DNA of 64,000 bases from Bacteroidota bacterium. GTDB taxonomy: Bacteria; Bacteroidota; Bacteroidia; Chitinophagales; Chitinophagaceae. Below are positions 40,587 through 50,638 of the stretch, piece after piece (position 1 is the first letter of the stretch; each line of letters opens with the position of its first letter). Made by a program: the position numbers and the translations under genes. The stretch spans positions 1 through 64,000 of the forward strand of contig CANKWR010000006.1 in the NCBI GenBank assembly GCA_947487525.1, given 5' to 3'. The notes beneath the pieces were generated by a model. The model ran no database searches. It was not told the DNA's origin and saw only the letters and a list, made by a program, of their open reading frames with translations.

Positions 40587-42662
40587 ATGAAAAAAATACT
40601 TGTACTATTTGTAATTGCTTTAGGTATAGTTTCCTGTAAAACAACTCAAATCCAAAAGGATAGCGATTTATATAGTTGGGGGGGTAAGAAAGTAACTAAA
40701 AAAGAATTTAATAAATTACTTAATCAATTTAATGCGGACTTTGTAAAAAATTGGAGTGTGAATCAGGTATTAAGCGCATTCCCCTACCAGCAAAACGCGG
40801 AAGCCAGTGCTGCACTAGAAAGTATGGATGCTTGGGGAAAAACAGACTGGGATCTATTTTTTAGAATGGTAGAAGATACTGCTCAACAAACAAAATTTAC
40901 GTATGCATTGCATGCTTATGTAAATAAAGTATCCTTAGATGAAAAAAAGAGGGAAACATTTGTTCCCCTTTTAACAAAGCAATTAACAAAAGCGAAGTCA
41001 ACCTATGCAAAAATTTTATTTGAAGAAGAATTAAAATTATTAAATGACCATAGCTACGTAAGCGCTAGGCTCAATGCATTGCCTTCACCAATTCCTTTAA
41101 CTCAAGTGGTAGGGTATAAAATGAATCCTACAGAATTACTATTGGCATTGCAAAACAATGCGGAACAAACACTTAATCCCGTTGAAAAGAAAAATATGAT
41201 TTGGGAGGCAAGTAAAATTACGGGTATTGGAAGTTTTATGTTTGTCGCTACATTTTTAGAGGAGGAAGAAGTAAAGGAAGAGGCTGCCATTGCGGTTGCA
41301 AAATTAGCTTTAAACGATTTTAGTATTCGAGGAAATGAAGTGCGTGCCATTGTAGAAAAAGCAATGCCTTTGATACACGGAGAGGACAGTGCTATTTTAG
41401 TGAATGCATTAAATGCGCATTTAAAAAAGATGCCTTATGATTATGGATTTGTTTCATTATTCAATGGAAAGGATTTAACCGGTTGGAAAGGACTGGTTGC
41501 CAATCCTATTGCGAGAAATAAAATGAGTGATGCAGCATTAAAAGCAGCACAAATAAAAGCAGATCAAAAAATGCACGAGGACTGGGTCGTGAAAGACGGA
41601 TTATTAAACTTTACGGGCAATGCCAATGGAGAAAATTTAGCGACCACAAAATTATACGGGGATATAGAAATGTTTGTGGATTGGCGGATACAAGAAAAAG
41701 GCGATGCCGGTATTTATTTAAGAGGCACCCCACAGGTACAAATTTGGGACACCAGTCGTAGAGAAGTGGGGGCACAAGTAGGAAGCGGTGGACTTTATAA
41801 TAATCAAAAAAATGTAAGTACCCCCTTGGTAGTAGCTGATCATAAAGTAGGTGAATGGAATACTTTTCATATCATCATGCAAGGGGATAAGGTAACGGTA
41901 TACTTAAATGGCATTTTAGTGACCGATCAAATTCCATTAGAAAATTACTGGGACCGCAAAATTCCTATTTTTATAAAAGAACAAATTGAATTACAAGCAC
42001 ATGGCACATTTGTTTCTTACCGAAATATATATGTAAGAGAATTGCCTCCAAGTGAACCCACTAAATTAAGCGAGCAAGAAACCAAAGATGGATTTACTTT
42101 ATTATTTGACGGGACCAATATCAACGAATGGGTTGGAAACACCACTGGTTATTTAGTTAAAGAGGGCGCATTGGTGGTGAGTCCCGAAAATGGTTCCGGT
42201 GGTAATTTATATACCAAAGAGGAGTTTGGTGATTTTATTTATCGTTTTGATTTTCAATTAACGCCTGGCGCTAATAATGGGATTGGCATTCATGCTCCGC
42301 TCGAAGGAGACGCCGCTTATCTTGGAATGGAAGTACAGGTATTGGACAGTGAACACCCTATGTATGCTGATCTACAACCTTATCAATATCATGGCTCTGT
42401 ATATGGCGTAATTCCAGCTAAACGTGGTTATTTAAAGCCCATAGGCGAGTGGAATAGCGAAGAGATTATGGTGAAGGGATCAACTATTAAAGTGACTTTA
42501 AACGGCACTGTTATTGTGGAGGGTGATTATGCATTGGCTTCCAAAAAAGGTACCATGGACCATAAAGCGCATCCTGGCTTACTCAACAAAACAGGCCATA
42601 TTGGTTTCTTGGGACACGGGGATGTAGTAAGATTTAAAAATATGCGCGTCAAAAAGATATAA
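40587..42662 (+). CDS. Lipoprotein with two DUF1080 (3-keto-disaccharide hydrolase-like) domains
   Basis: A 691-aa lipoprotein (lipobox IVSC, residue ~15). The N-terminal ~270 residues are helical and repeat-like. DUF1080 domain 1: FVSLFNGKDLTGWKG (~290) to SYRNIYVRELP; domain 2: FTLLFDGTNINEWVG (~500) to VVRFKNMRVKKI. Each is a concanavalin-like beta-sandwich; family members hydrolyse 3-keto-glycosides. The longer ORF from 40542 overlaps the oxidoreductase; ATG 40587 gives the lipobox, so I use it. Coupled to the Gfo/Idh/MocA gene. A strong terminator follows. Confidence 0.88.
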   Translation: MKKILVLFVIALGIVSCKTTQIQKDSDLYSWGGKKVTKKEFNKLLNQFNADFVKNWSVNQVLSAFPYQQNAEASAALESMDAWGKTDWDLFFRMVEDTAQQTKFTYALHAYVNKVSLDEKKRETFVPLLTKQLTKAKSTYAKILFEEELKLLNDHSYVSARLNALPSPIPLTQVVGYKMNPTELLLALQNNAEQTLNPVEKKNMIWEASKITGIGSFMFVATFLEEEEVKEEAAIAVAKLALNDFSIRGNEVRAIVEKAMPLIHGEDSAILVNALNAHLKKMPYDYGFVSLFNGKDLTGWKGLVANPIARNKMSDAALKAAQIKADQKMHEDWVVKDGLLNFTGNANGENLATTKLYGDIEMFVDWRIQEKGDAGIYLRGTPQVQIWDTSRREVGAQVGSGGLYNNQKNVSTPLVVADHKVGEWNTFHIIMQGDKVTVYLNGILVTDQIPLENYWDRKIPIFIKEQIELQAHGTFVSYRNIYVRELPPSEPTKLSEQETKDGFTLLFDGTNINEWVGNTTGYLVKEGALVVSPENGSGGNLYTKEEFGDFIYRFDFQLTPGANNGIGIHAPLEGDAAYLGMEVQVLDSEHPMYADLQPYQYHGSVYGVIPAKRGYLKPIGEWNSEEIMVKGSTIKVTLNGTVIVEGDYALASKKGTMDHKAHPGLLNKTGHIGFLGHGDVVRFKNMRVKKI

Positions 42663-42664
42663 TT

Positions 42665-42695
42665 AAAAAAGCCCCTCTTTAGGAGGGGCTTTTTT
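42665..42695. terminator. Strong bidirectional terminator
   Basis: A perfect 13-bp stem (A6GCCCCTC and its complement, 42665-42677 and 42683-42695), 5-base loop, ending in T6. It separates the rightward DUF1080 gene from the leftward TonB receptor and serves both. Confidence 0.9.
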
Positions 42696-42713
42696 AATAT
42701 CTAATATTAAATA

Positions 42714-45700
42714 CTAGTTAAATAAGTATCTAACACCAAGTTGAATTTGGTAACGAGAACCTAAACCAGTACTTGGTCTGTGTGCTCTTGTGAAAGGTAC
42801 TTTGTTAACCGCATCTAAGTAAGGGAATGTGTAAATTGGTGTTCTGCCATCTGTATCCATTCTTTGGAATACCAATGGAGAAGTGGTTGTAGGAATATAA
42901 TACACACCCCAATCCTTGTTCAATAAGTTAGTGAAATTGTAGATATCAGCAGTGAAACGTAAGGTATGCTTTTCTTTACCTGTTACGAAAGTAACATCTT
43001 GAGTAAAGTTTAAGTCTAACTTATGTGTCCAAGGCAATACATATCCGTTTCTTTCTGCGAATTGACCTCTACGGCTAAATAAATAAGGGTTGCCTGCAAT
43101 AAACGCAGATAATTGATTCCACAACTCTGTTTGAGTTCTTGTATCACCACCACTTGCATTCACTAATTTAATTTGATCAGCAGTAGCAGGAACAAACATT
43201 AAGTCATTGGAAGAGTTACCGTCTCCGTTAATACTTTCAGTAGCATTAGATGCTGATCCCACGGTATAAGAAGTAGCAAAGTTAGGAGATCCGTCATACA
43301 CTAAACCAATTGAAGTGGTTTGGCCTTTGATGAAGTCTTTCTTATACACCACACTTGCAATAATTCTGTGAGGCATATAGTTATTAGAATTACCAATGGT
43401 AAAGTCGTTTGGATTGTCAGACATTGCTTTCGAACCCCACATGGTTGCAGCAGTTGATCCACTTACAGCAGCATCTTTTGCTTCTTGTCTTGTATAAGCA
43501 GCAGTGAAGATAAATGCTTTGGTAATTTTTTGAATTTGTAAGGTTCCAGTCCAAGCATAACCAGCGCTATTGTTGGTCATATAAATTGCATTCTGAATCT
43601 GAGGATTGTTCACAGAAGAAGCGGTAGTTCCGCCCATTTGTGTTCCACCCCAAGGGAATGCAGTCTGATAAGGGAATCTCCAACGACCATCTGTTAATTT
43701 CGTCAAAGTTCTAGAAGGTAAAGCAATGTTTTGGAATACAGAAGCGTTCAATTGCTTGGTATACGTTCCTTCCGCAGTTAAAGTCCAACCTTTACCTAAT
43801 TTTTTATCAGCAGCTAAAGTTGATTTTAATACCTGAGGGAATTTATAATTAGGATCCGTTACATTAATATTATAAGATCTGCTCAAACCTGCAGTTGCAG
43901 CGGGTCTGTAGGCGTTTACATCTGGATTAAATACATTGCCATTCGGAGAGTTGTTGGTAAATGATCCAAACAAGGCCATTCCTGAGTTAGACGCTTGGTT
44001 TGAAATCCATACAAAAGGAGGTGCGCCTTGGAATAAACCGGCACCACCACGAATTTGTAAGCTTTGATCACCATACACATCATAGTTAAATCCTATTCTT
44101 GGTGAAATTTGTACCGCTACGTTAGGAGCAGCGCCTGTATTTGCACGTGTGTAATTATAGAATCTACTTAAGGTATCTACAACTGGGTTGTATAAGAATG
44201 TGTTGTAGAATTTAGTGTAATCAAAACGAACACCATAAGTCAAAGTAAATCTATCGGTAGCTCTGTATTTATCTTGAACATAAACACCAGCTTCGAAATT
44301 CTTTGGACCTACTAATGGGAATGCACCACCACCTAATGTATAAGAAAGTCTATATTGAACCGACTTTGTGCCTACGCCATTGGCAGAATTAATAAAATCA
44401 TTTAAAGAACTAAAACGATAAACTCCTTGGTAGTCAGGAGAGAAGCCATTTAAGTATTTTTTAAATGATGCTTGTGTACCAAGGGTAATTTCGTGCTTAC
44501 CAGCATAGATCGTTAAATTATCATTGAATTGATATACATCGGTATTTAATTTGTTACCATAAGTAAATAACTCATGACCAAATGAAGTGAAAGGTTGACC
44601 ATTACCATCTAAGATATCCACCATTGGAAAGTCTGGATTAGAAGACAATGCACTTCTGAAATCTCTTAAAGCAGAGTAACCAACTTGTAATTTATTACTC
44701 ATTCTATTGCTAAGTCTTGTGTTTAACTCTGCAATGAATACGTCTGCATTGTTGTTAATTTGATATCCAGCACCGAAAAATGGCATACCATAAGTTCCAG
44801 CTGCTCTACCATAAGAACTGTTTATTGAGCTACTATTAGAAGCAGGCTTTTGATCAGCTGATCTCAACATATTGTACTTAAGCGAAAATGTATTGTTAGC
44901 ATCGATGTTCCAGTCTAATTTAATTGCCAAACGCTTAGAGGAAGACACAAATGAATATGCTTCGTAAGCACCTGGATCGTAATTGTATTTTGTCTTTAGG
45001 AAGCTGGCTAATTTTTCTAATGAATCTCTATTAGCAGCAGAATAGGTTGTTCCATTTGCAGGGTTGGTAGCAGAAGACGCTAACCAGGTAGTACCAGGTG
45101 AAGTGTTAGACTCTTGCTCACCGTTTACAAATAAGAATAATTTATTTTTGATGATCGCACCGCTAGCAGTGAAACCTTTTAAATCAAAACTATAATCTTG
45201 CTTTGGCACCTTAAGGGTAAAAGGAGAATTTACTTCATACCCTTGCCAGTCTTTACTTTTAAAGTATTGGTAAACTGATCCTTGGTAAGTGTTGGTACCA
45301 CTTCTAGTAACTGAGTTTACACCACCTCCAATGAAACCACCATTCTTTACATCAAATGGAGAAGTGTTTACTTGAATTTGCTCAATCGCGTCTAATGAAA
45401 CCGCGTTTTGACCAGTTTGTCCACCAATATCACCTGATAAACCAAATGAGTTGTTGAAGTTAGCACCATCAATAGTGATGTTGTTTAACTGACTACTTTG
45501 ACCACCAAAAGATCCGTTGTTGTAAGTAGGCGTTAATTTGATGATGTCCTTGTATGAACGAGAAACAGTTGGCAAACTTGTAATTTGATTTCTGTTAAAT
45601 GTTTCTTGAGAACCTGTACGTGCGTTATTGAAAATTTTGTCCTGCTTTGATGAACTCACAACCACTTCTTTTAAGCTGCTGTTGTTATCCACTAAGCTAA

Positions 45701-46022
45701 AGTTTGCTTTGAAAGTTTGACCCAATAACAAGGTGATGTCATCTTGCTTTTCGGTTTTCATTCCAACATAAGTAACTGTTAATGTGTAAGGACCACCAAT
45801 TTTTAAGTTGTTAATGTTATATCTACCATCTGGACGACTGGTAGTAACATACTTAGTTCCTGTTGGCTGATGAATTGCGGTGATATTTGCACCAGCAACA
45901 CCCGCATTTCCTACAGTGATTAAACCTTGTATCTCGGATGTTGTTTCTTGTGCGTTTACTTTAATAATAGCTATTAAAATAACCAACAACACAGACAAAG
46001 CTTGTTTTAAAACACTTTTCAT
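42714..46022 (-). CDS. Oar-like TonB-dependent outer-membrane receptor
   Basis: An 1102-aa receptor. Signal peptide VLLVILIAIIKVNAQ. A carboxypeptidase-regulatory-like domain (EIQGLITVGNAGVAGANI to the GLxF region, ~27-110) precedes the plug (SYKDIIKLTPTYNNGSFGGQ, SLDAIEQIQVNTSPFDVKNG). The barrel runs to the C-terminal strand QIQLGVRYLFN. The large size, plug signature and lack of a SusD partner mark the Oar/OmpA-related subgroup, whose ligand is generally unknown (possibly proteins or peptides). It ends at the shared terminator. Confidence 0.92.
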   Translation of the reverse strand: MKSVLKQALSVLLVILIAIIKVNAQETTSEIQGLITVGNAGVAGANITAIHQPTGTKYVTTSRPDGRYNINNLKIGGPYTLTVTYVGMKTEKQDDITLLLGQTFKANFSLVDNNSSLKEVVVSSSKQDKIFNNARTGSQETFNRNQITSLPTVSRSYKDIIKLTPTYNNGSFGGQSSQLNNITIDGANFNNSFGLSGDIGGQTGQNAVSLDAIEQIQVNTSPFDVKNGGFIGGGVNSVTRSGTNTYQGSVYQYFKSKDWQGYEVNSPFTLKVPKQDYSFDLKGFTASGAIIKNKLFLFVNGEQESNTSPGTTWLASSATNPANGTTYSAANRDSLEKLASFLKTKYNYDPGAYEAYSFVSSSKRLAIKLDWNIDANNTFSLKYNMLRSADQKPASNSSSINSSYGRAAGTYGMPFFGAGYQINNNADVFIAELNTRLSNRMSNKLQVGYSALRDFRSALSSNPDFPMVDILDGNGQPFTSFGHELFTYGNKLNTDVYQFNDNLTIYAGKHEITLGTQASFKKYLNGFSPDYQGVYRFSSLNDFINSANGVGTKSVQYRLSYTLGGGAFPLVGPKNFEAGVYVQDKYRATDRFTLTYGVRFDYTKFYNTFLYNPVVDTLSRFYNYTRANTGAAPNVAVQISPRIGFNYDVYGDQSLQIRGGAGLFQGAPPFVWISNQASNSGMALFGSFTNNSPNGNVFNPDVNAYRPAATAGLSRSYNINVTDPNYKFPQVLKSTLAADKKLGKGWTLTAEGTYTKQLNASVFQNIALPSRTLTKLTDGRWRFPYQTAFPWGGTQMGGTTASSVNNPQIQNAIYMTNNSAGYAWTGTLQIQKITKAFIFTAAYTRQEAKDAAVSGSTAATMWGSKAMSDNPNDFTIGNSNNYMPHRIIASVVYKKDFIKGQTTSIGLVYDGSPNFATSYTVGSASNATESINGDGNSSNDLMFVPATADQIKLVNASGGDTRTQTELWNQLSAFIAGNPYLFSRRGQFAERNGYVLPWTHKLDLNFTQDVTFVTGKEKHTLRFTADIYNFTNLLNKDWGVYYIPTTTSPLVFQRMDTDGRTPIYTFPYLDAVNKVPFTRAHRPSTGLGSRYQIQLGVRYLFN

Positions 46023-46074
46023 TTTGTAAGGTATTTATTTATGATATTTAAAGAGCGAAATTAAACTAAAACTT

Positions 46075-46186
46075 GTTAATAAACCATAGAAATGGTTAAC
46101 AAATAATTAACTAAACCATAAGAACTTTAAAAGGCCAAAATAAAAATCAACATTATAATAATATTATTTATATAATATTATTATAA
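46075..46186. repeat. AT-only palindrome and direct repeats upstream of the Oar-like gene
   Basis: The 269-base gap holds no ORF. It has a near-exact direct repeat TTAAYTAAACCATA (46075-46091, 46107-46125), an inverted repeat AACCAT-4-ATGGTT (46082-46097), and a 14-bp perfect palindrome of A/T only (46153-46166 and 46173-46186). These could bind a regulator or melt as part of the receptor promoter; no -7 consensus match is clear. Confidence 0.45.
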
Positions 46187-46291
46187 ATGATCATATAATA
46201 CATAATTTATTTTTTATATTTATGATTTAATTAATTATAAATCAATCATATAGACAGAAACTATTCAATAATATGAGAAAAAGACTAAACA

Positions 46292-47113
46292 CTATTCCAT
46301 CATTTTTAGCAAATCATAGATTTTTCGAGCAATTGAATCCTCATAATTTGGGCGCAGTAAAATCTCGTCAATTTGGTGGACGGGGATGATGCGTTTGGTG
46401 GAGCTGGTAATAAAGGCTTCTTTTGCCTCTTTTAATTCATTTAGTTGAATGTCCCTTATTTCAAAGGGGATGGAATGCGCTTCGCAAACCTGGATAATAT
46501 TTTTTCTAGTAATGCCATTTAACATGTTTTGCTGGGCAGTTACTAAAGTATGGTCCTTGGTTACCAGGAAAAAATTTGACCTAGGGCACTCACTCACTAT
46601 GTCATTATAATAATATAGAATATCGTCGGCACCCTGCTCTTTCATCCAAGGTTGCAGCCATACCGCCATTAAATAGTCGGTTGTTTTTACATCCGGTATT
46701 TGTCTTTGATAGGCATAGGTCGCCAATTTAATACCTGTTTCTGGTAAGTGCAAGGTAGGTTCTGCTAAGGGTGCTTGAATAATAATTAAATGAGGATGTT
46801 CAATAGTATATCCATCAGGTGCATCTCCTCCTGCAATAATCATGCGAATGCCAGAATAGGCTAATTGATTTTTTTGAATGAGTTCCTTTACAATAGTTTT
46901 TATGTCTTCCCGGGTTTGTGGAATGGTTAACCTCATTTTTTCCGCTGAATGAAAAAATCGATCCAAATGATCCTCCATAAATAAGGGTGTATCCCCTGCA
47001 ACCCTTAAAAAATCAAATATGCCATATCCGCGTTGGACCAATAAATCGGTTACTGGAACACCCGCCTTTTCAATGAGTTGAATTTGATTATTGGCAAAAC
47101 AATATATACTCAT
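46292..47113 (-). CDS. Class IV PLP aminotransferase (branched-chain/D-amino acid/ADC lyase-like)
   Basis: A 273-aa fold-type IV PLP enzyme. QRGYGIFDFLRV opens the family motif. Lys143 in VKTTDYLMA is the likely PLP lysine, Glu175 in IVSECPRSNFFLV the N1-binding Glu, and LNGITRKNIIQV the phosphate-contact loop. The residues do not decide among branched-chain aminotransferase, D-amino-acid aminotransferase and 4-amino-4-deoxychorismate lyase. Cytoplasmic. Downstream of the M14 gene beyond a strong terminator, so separately transcribed. Confidence 0.87.
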   Translation of the reverse strand: MSIYCFANNQIQLIEKAGVPVTDLLVQRGYGIFDFLRVAGDTPLFMEDHLDRFFHSAEKMRLTIPQTREDIKTIVKELIQKNQLAYSGIRMIIAGGDAPDGYTIEHPHLIIIQAPLAEPTLHLPETGIKLATYAYQRQIPDVKTTDYLMAVWLQPWMKEQGADDILYYYNDIVSECPRSNFFLVTKDHTLVTAQQNMLNGITRKNIIQVCEAHSIPFEIRDIQLNELKEAKEAFITSSTKRIIPVHQIDEILLRPNYEDSIARKIYDLLKMME

Positions 47114-47170
47114 CCTTTTAATATTTATATAAAATTACAATTTAGTATGCATTCAACCCTATATAAAATT

Positions 47171-47200
47171 AAAAAGGCGATCTAAATAGATCGCCTTTTT
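47171..47200. terminator. Terminator of the M14 carboxypeptidase gene
   Basis: Perfect 13-bp stem (47171-47183, 47188-47200) around AAAT, A-run on one side and T-run on the other; 19 bases beyond the M14 stop. Confidence 0.88.
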
Positions 47201-47218
47201 TTATTGATGTTCGTTTTT

Positions 47219-49900
47219 TTAATACAATTGGTTAAATAACATTTTGTACGTGCTATGTGTTTGCCCTCTGAAAGTAATTTCAGGTCCATAAACAAATAAT
47301 TTTCCTTTTCCAATTTTAGCTTCAAAAGCAGCTACTCCGTCTTGAAGATAGGCTTGCCCAAAAGCCCAACCACTTCGCAGTGTTTTATCAGAAGCAAACC
47401 AGGCAAGCGGTAAAATTATTCCATTGGCAATTGCATCAGGTTGTACTCTAAATACAGGACTATTGTTGAAATAAATATCCGCCTTGTTTTTCATTCCCCA
47501 GTTTGCTTTTACCTCTGGTGCGACAGCGACCTGCAAAATACTTCCTGGAATATAAAATTTCTCCCCTGGTAATACGCGCTCTTTCCCATTATTCATTTCA
47601 ACGATGGCATTTTTTACGGGAAGATCTAAATGGTAGGCCAGGTTGGCACTTGAACCAATGGTCACAACGCTACCGCCTTGTTCGATAAATGCTTTCAATG
47701 CAGGAATTGATTTATCTGCAGTTATTTTTCCAAGCATTGGATGATAGGTTGCTGGTATTTCATCTAGGTTGGGTTCTTTCTCCTCATAAGGAGAGGCAGC
47801 ACCAGCAACTACTGGAGGAATGGCACCATCTACAAACACAATCACATCATATTTGTTTTTTAAATTTCCTGCATTAATTTCTTTAGCGTAAAGTAAATTA
47901 AAATCAAAATGATGCTGTTCAAAAATCCATCTTAACCAACCAGCAGGCATTGAACCACCATAGCGATCCCATAATCCAATTTTTAATTTTTCCATTTTTA
48001 TTGCGTCCGTCGGGACATTATCAACAGTCACCGCTGAGATGCCAGCCTTCGTGATCGTTTCTTTGTCTTTTGTTACATCCGCAATTTCAAAATAAAATCC
48101 ATTTTTATTTTTATAAACAGCTTTGCCTGTTTTCAATAAATCATTCACTAGCATAAAACTGTTATTATCCTCTGATTTAATAACATAAAATTTATTTGCA
48201 CTGTTAGGCCTTACAACAATGGAAGTTTTTGGAGATTGAATTTGACCATAAGCAATGGTTTCAAAAGGACCATTAAAATCGTCAAGGATTCTATCAAATA
48301 CAACGCCCATGGTATATGCTGGAGTCCAACCTGCTGCATCATAAGGGCGAACGGGGGGACCACCTGGATATAAAAAGTCATTTGGATGATCCTGCGGATC
48401 AAACATATCTAATACATGTGGTCTAAATGCTTGATTCGTTCTTACGATATAAGCACCCGCTTCATAATTTTTTCCATTCACTACAAAGTCGCTTGTTGCC
48501 TTATGAACTTTAATGCCACTTTGAATTAAAATATTAACAAACGCAATTGCACTTGAATTTTGATTTGCAGGAATAATATAACCACGTGGATCTCTTAAAT
48601 TGGGCGCCTTATAAATTTTTGAAAAATTTTGATACGCGATGCTATCCACTTTAATGTCTCTTTTCTCCGACTTTAATTGTTCATTCAACATTTCTACTTT
48701 ATTTGGCGAAAGTGTCCAGTTGTCTTTGTTGCCTGATTCAATGGCAGCCTTTCCCATTTTATACATATTCAACAACACTTCGTCCTTGTACCTTGCCGCA
48801 TAATTTAAAACTGCATAATTTAAAGAAATAGAATAATCAATTGAATTTTTGAAATACCATTTTTGCGGTTCAATTGGATAAGGCAAGCCGCTATTTGGAA
48901 TTAAACGCTGCGGCACCAAAGGAATGGTCATGGGTGTAGGACTTCCAATGATCTCAGTTAATATGCCAACAATGTTATGATAGTAAGCAGTTGTTCTTAA
49001 TCCTCCATTCCACCAGGTTGAATACACCGATCCACCCTTCATCGTGTAACCTGGTTTTTGTTCTGCATTTAAACGACTGCTCATAGCAGCACCCATTGCA
49101 TCTAAACTTGTTATCAATAATGGATTGTAAACATAGTTAAATGGATCTCGGTAGGGAGGGCCAGCAACTACAGTTCCTGCTGGTCCTGTTTGGTGGTGAT
49201 TGTATAATATTTGAGGCATCCACTCAATGTATTGTTGACGACTCATGTTCTTTGACTCACTCATGTTCATCATAAAAAAGTCACGGTTGTTGTCGTGTCC
49301 AATATATTTTTGATACAATCTAGGCAATGCCGATGTGGATCTTTTTAAAGTATCTGTATTGCGCATATACCAATTTGTCACCAACTCTTGTCCATCGGGA
49401 TTGGCATGTACAAATAAAATAATGGTGTTTTTTAAAATGCGTTTTGTTTCCTCGTCGTCTCTTGTTATTACCGTATAAATAGTTTGAATTAACTGATGCG
49501 CACCCACTACTTCTGTTGCATGTAAGCCACCATCAATCCATACCACCGACTTCCCTTCCTTTGCCAATTGCGTAGCTTCTTCATTCGATAAGTTTTCAGC
49601 TCTTGCTAATTTTTGTGAAATAGATTTATACTTTTCTAATTGTCTAATATTACTTGGATCCGAAACAATAAGCATATATTGGTTTCTTCCTTCTTCGGTT
49701 TTGCCCACCACTTGCAGCTTTACTTTATTAGATGCGGCAGCTAATTTTTTAAAATAGGACTCCGTTTGAGTGTACGTCGCTAAATGATAATTGTCTCCAA
49801 TGCTAAATCCAAAATGTTCCTTTGGAGTGGGGATGGACTGTGCTTTGCTGGTAACAAAGCCTATCACAATAAACAGACCCATAAAAAGCAGTTTACGCAT
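47219..49900 (-). CDS. M14 family zinc carboxypeptidase
   Basis: An 893-aa secreted metallopeptidase. ATG 49900 opens the signal peptide (RKLLFMGLFIVIGFVTSKAQ). The zinc motif WIDGGLHATEVVGAHQ (HxxE) is followed by HANPDGQE with the third His region and HDNNRDFFMMN. LTEIIGSPTP carries the general-base Glu. The C-terminal half (~380-893) is an extra beta-rich region including a glutamine-amidotransferase-like fold segment (GGSVVTIGSSANLAYHLDLP). It removes C-terminal residues from peptides. The leftward terminator follows. Confidence 0.88.
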   Translation of the reverse strand: MRKLLFMGLFIVIGFVTSKAQSIPTPKEHFGFSIGDNYHLATYTQTESYFKKLAAASNKVKLQVVGKTEEGRNQYMLIVSDPSNIRQLEKYKSISQKLARAENLSNEEATQLAKEGKSVVWIDGGLHATEVVGAHQLIQTIYTVITRDDEETKRILKNTIILFVHANPDGQELVTNWYMRNTDTLKRSTSALPRLYQKYIGHDNNRDFFMMNMSESKNMSRQQYIEWMPQILYNHHQTGPAGTVVAGPPYRDPFNYVYNPLLITSLDAMGAAMSSRLNAEQKPGYTMKGGSVYSTWWNGGLRTTAYYHNIVGILTEIIGSPTPMTIPLVPQRLIPNSGLPYPIEPQKWYFKNSIDYSISLNYAVLNYAARYKDEVLLNMYKMGKAAIESGNKDNWTLSPNKVEMLNEQLKSEKRDIKVDSIAYQNFSKIYKAPNLRDPRGYIIPANQNSSAIAFVNILIQSGIKVHKATSDFVVNGKNYEAGAYIVRTNQAFRPHVLDMFDPQDHPNDFLYPGGPPVRPYDAAGWTPAYTMGVVFDRILDDFNGPFETIAYGQIQSPKTSIVVRPNSANKFYVIKSEDNNSFMLVNDLLKTGKAVYKNKNGFYFEIADVTKDKETITKAGISAVTVDNVPTDAIKMEKLKIGLWDRYGGSMPAGWLRWIFEQHHFDFNLLYAKEINAGNLKNKYDVIVFVDGAIPPVVAGAASPYEEKEPNLDEIPATYHPMLGKITADKSIPALKAFIEQGGSVVTIGSSANLAYHLDLPVKNAIVEMNNGKERVLPGEKFYIPGSILQVAVAPEVKANWGMKNKADIYFNNSPVFRVQPDAIANGIILPLAWFASDKTLRSGWAFGQAYLQDGVAAFEAKIGKGKLFVYGPEITFRGQTHSTYKMLFNQLY

Positions 49901-49992
49901 AATTTTAATTTTGAAGTAAGTTAAAGAAATGATACTATAACTTTTCAAAATTGAACACCTTTTACACGAATGGAATTAAAATGATTTGTGCC

Positions 49993-50613
49993 TCAAGAAA
50001 GTACGGGAGACAACTTGGCTAAATTAGATTTAGGCGTTAAAAATTGTTGCGGATAGTGGGCGATTATTTCTTGTAGGCTGGCCAATAAATCCAATGGATT
50101 GCTAAATACATACTTATGCTTTAAACGCATATTTTGAACCAATGATTTTGCAACCATTTTTGCCTGTTTTGTATCCAGTGGAATCTGTCCAAATACCAAT
50201 GCAGGATTCATTTTTTTGGCATCCGCAAATGAAGCGCGGTATAATTCGATAATAGCCCCCGGTTTTAATCGCAGTAAATTGTATAAGTGAATAATATCAA
50301 GCATTAGCCATATCATTTGTTGGTGGCCTTGTGCAGTTAGGGCTCCTTTATGAATATATGGTTGAGCAGCAGTTGTGTCTAGCGTGTTTGCTGAAACAGC
50401 AATGCCTGCAAATGGATACAATGACTTTACCTGGATGCTGGATGGGGTAAGGATAACACTGGCTTCAAAACTTTGATGCAAATACCTAAAGCGAAGTTGG
50501 CCAATTATTTTTTCAGCAGTTGTTGACTGTATGAATAATTCAAAATCATTTGACTGCTTATGTACTGAGGAAGAAAGGGTTGGAGTTGCGGAGGAATGAT
50601 GTTGTAGAAACAT
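49993..50613 (-). CDS. Conserved-looking protein of unknown function
   Basis: A 206-aa protein I do not recognise. There is no signal peptide and no transmembrane helix. N-terminal 15 residues are Ser/His-rich. A beta-rich part (~22-85) is followed by a helical part (HQQMIWLMLDIIHLYNLLRL, AKMVAKSLVQNMRLKHKYVF, NPLDLLASLQEIIAHYPQQF). The frame keeps coherent composition, and it has a full -33/-7 promoter and a structured leader RNA directly upstream, so I believe it is expressed. It shares no operon with the M14 gene, which begins 93 bases later. Confidence 0.6.
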   Translation of the reverse strand: MFLQHHSSATPTLSSSVHKQSNDFELFIQSTTAEKIIGQLRFRYLHQSFEASVILTPSSIQVKSLYPFAGIAVSANTLDTTAAQPYIHKGALTAQGHQQMIWLMLDIIHLYNLLRLKPGAIIELYRASFADAKKMNPALVFGQIPLDTKQAKMVAKSLVQNMRLKHKYVFSNPLDLLASLQEIIAHYPQQFLTPKSNLAKLSPVLS

Positions 50614-50638
50614 AGTTTATTTTATTTTGGCGTGATGA

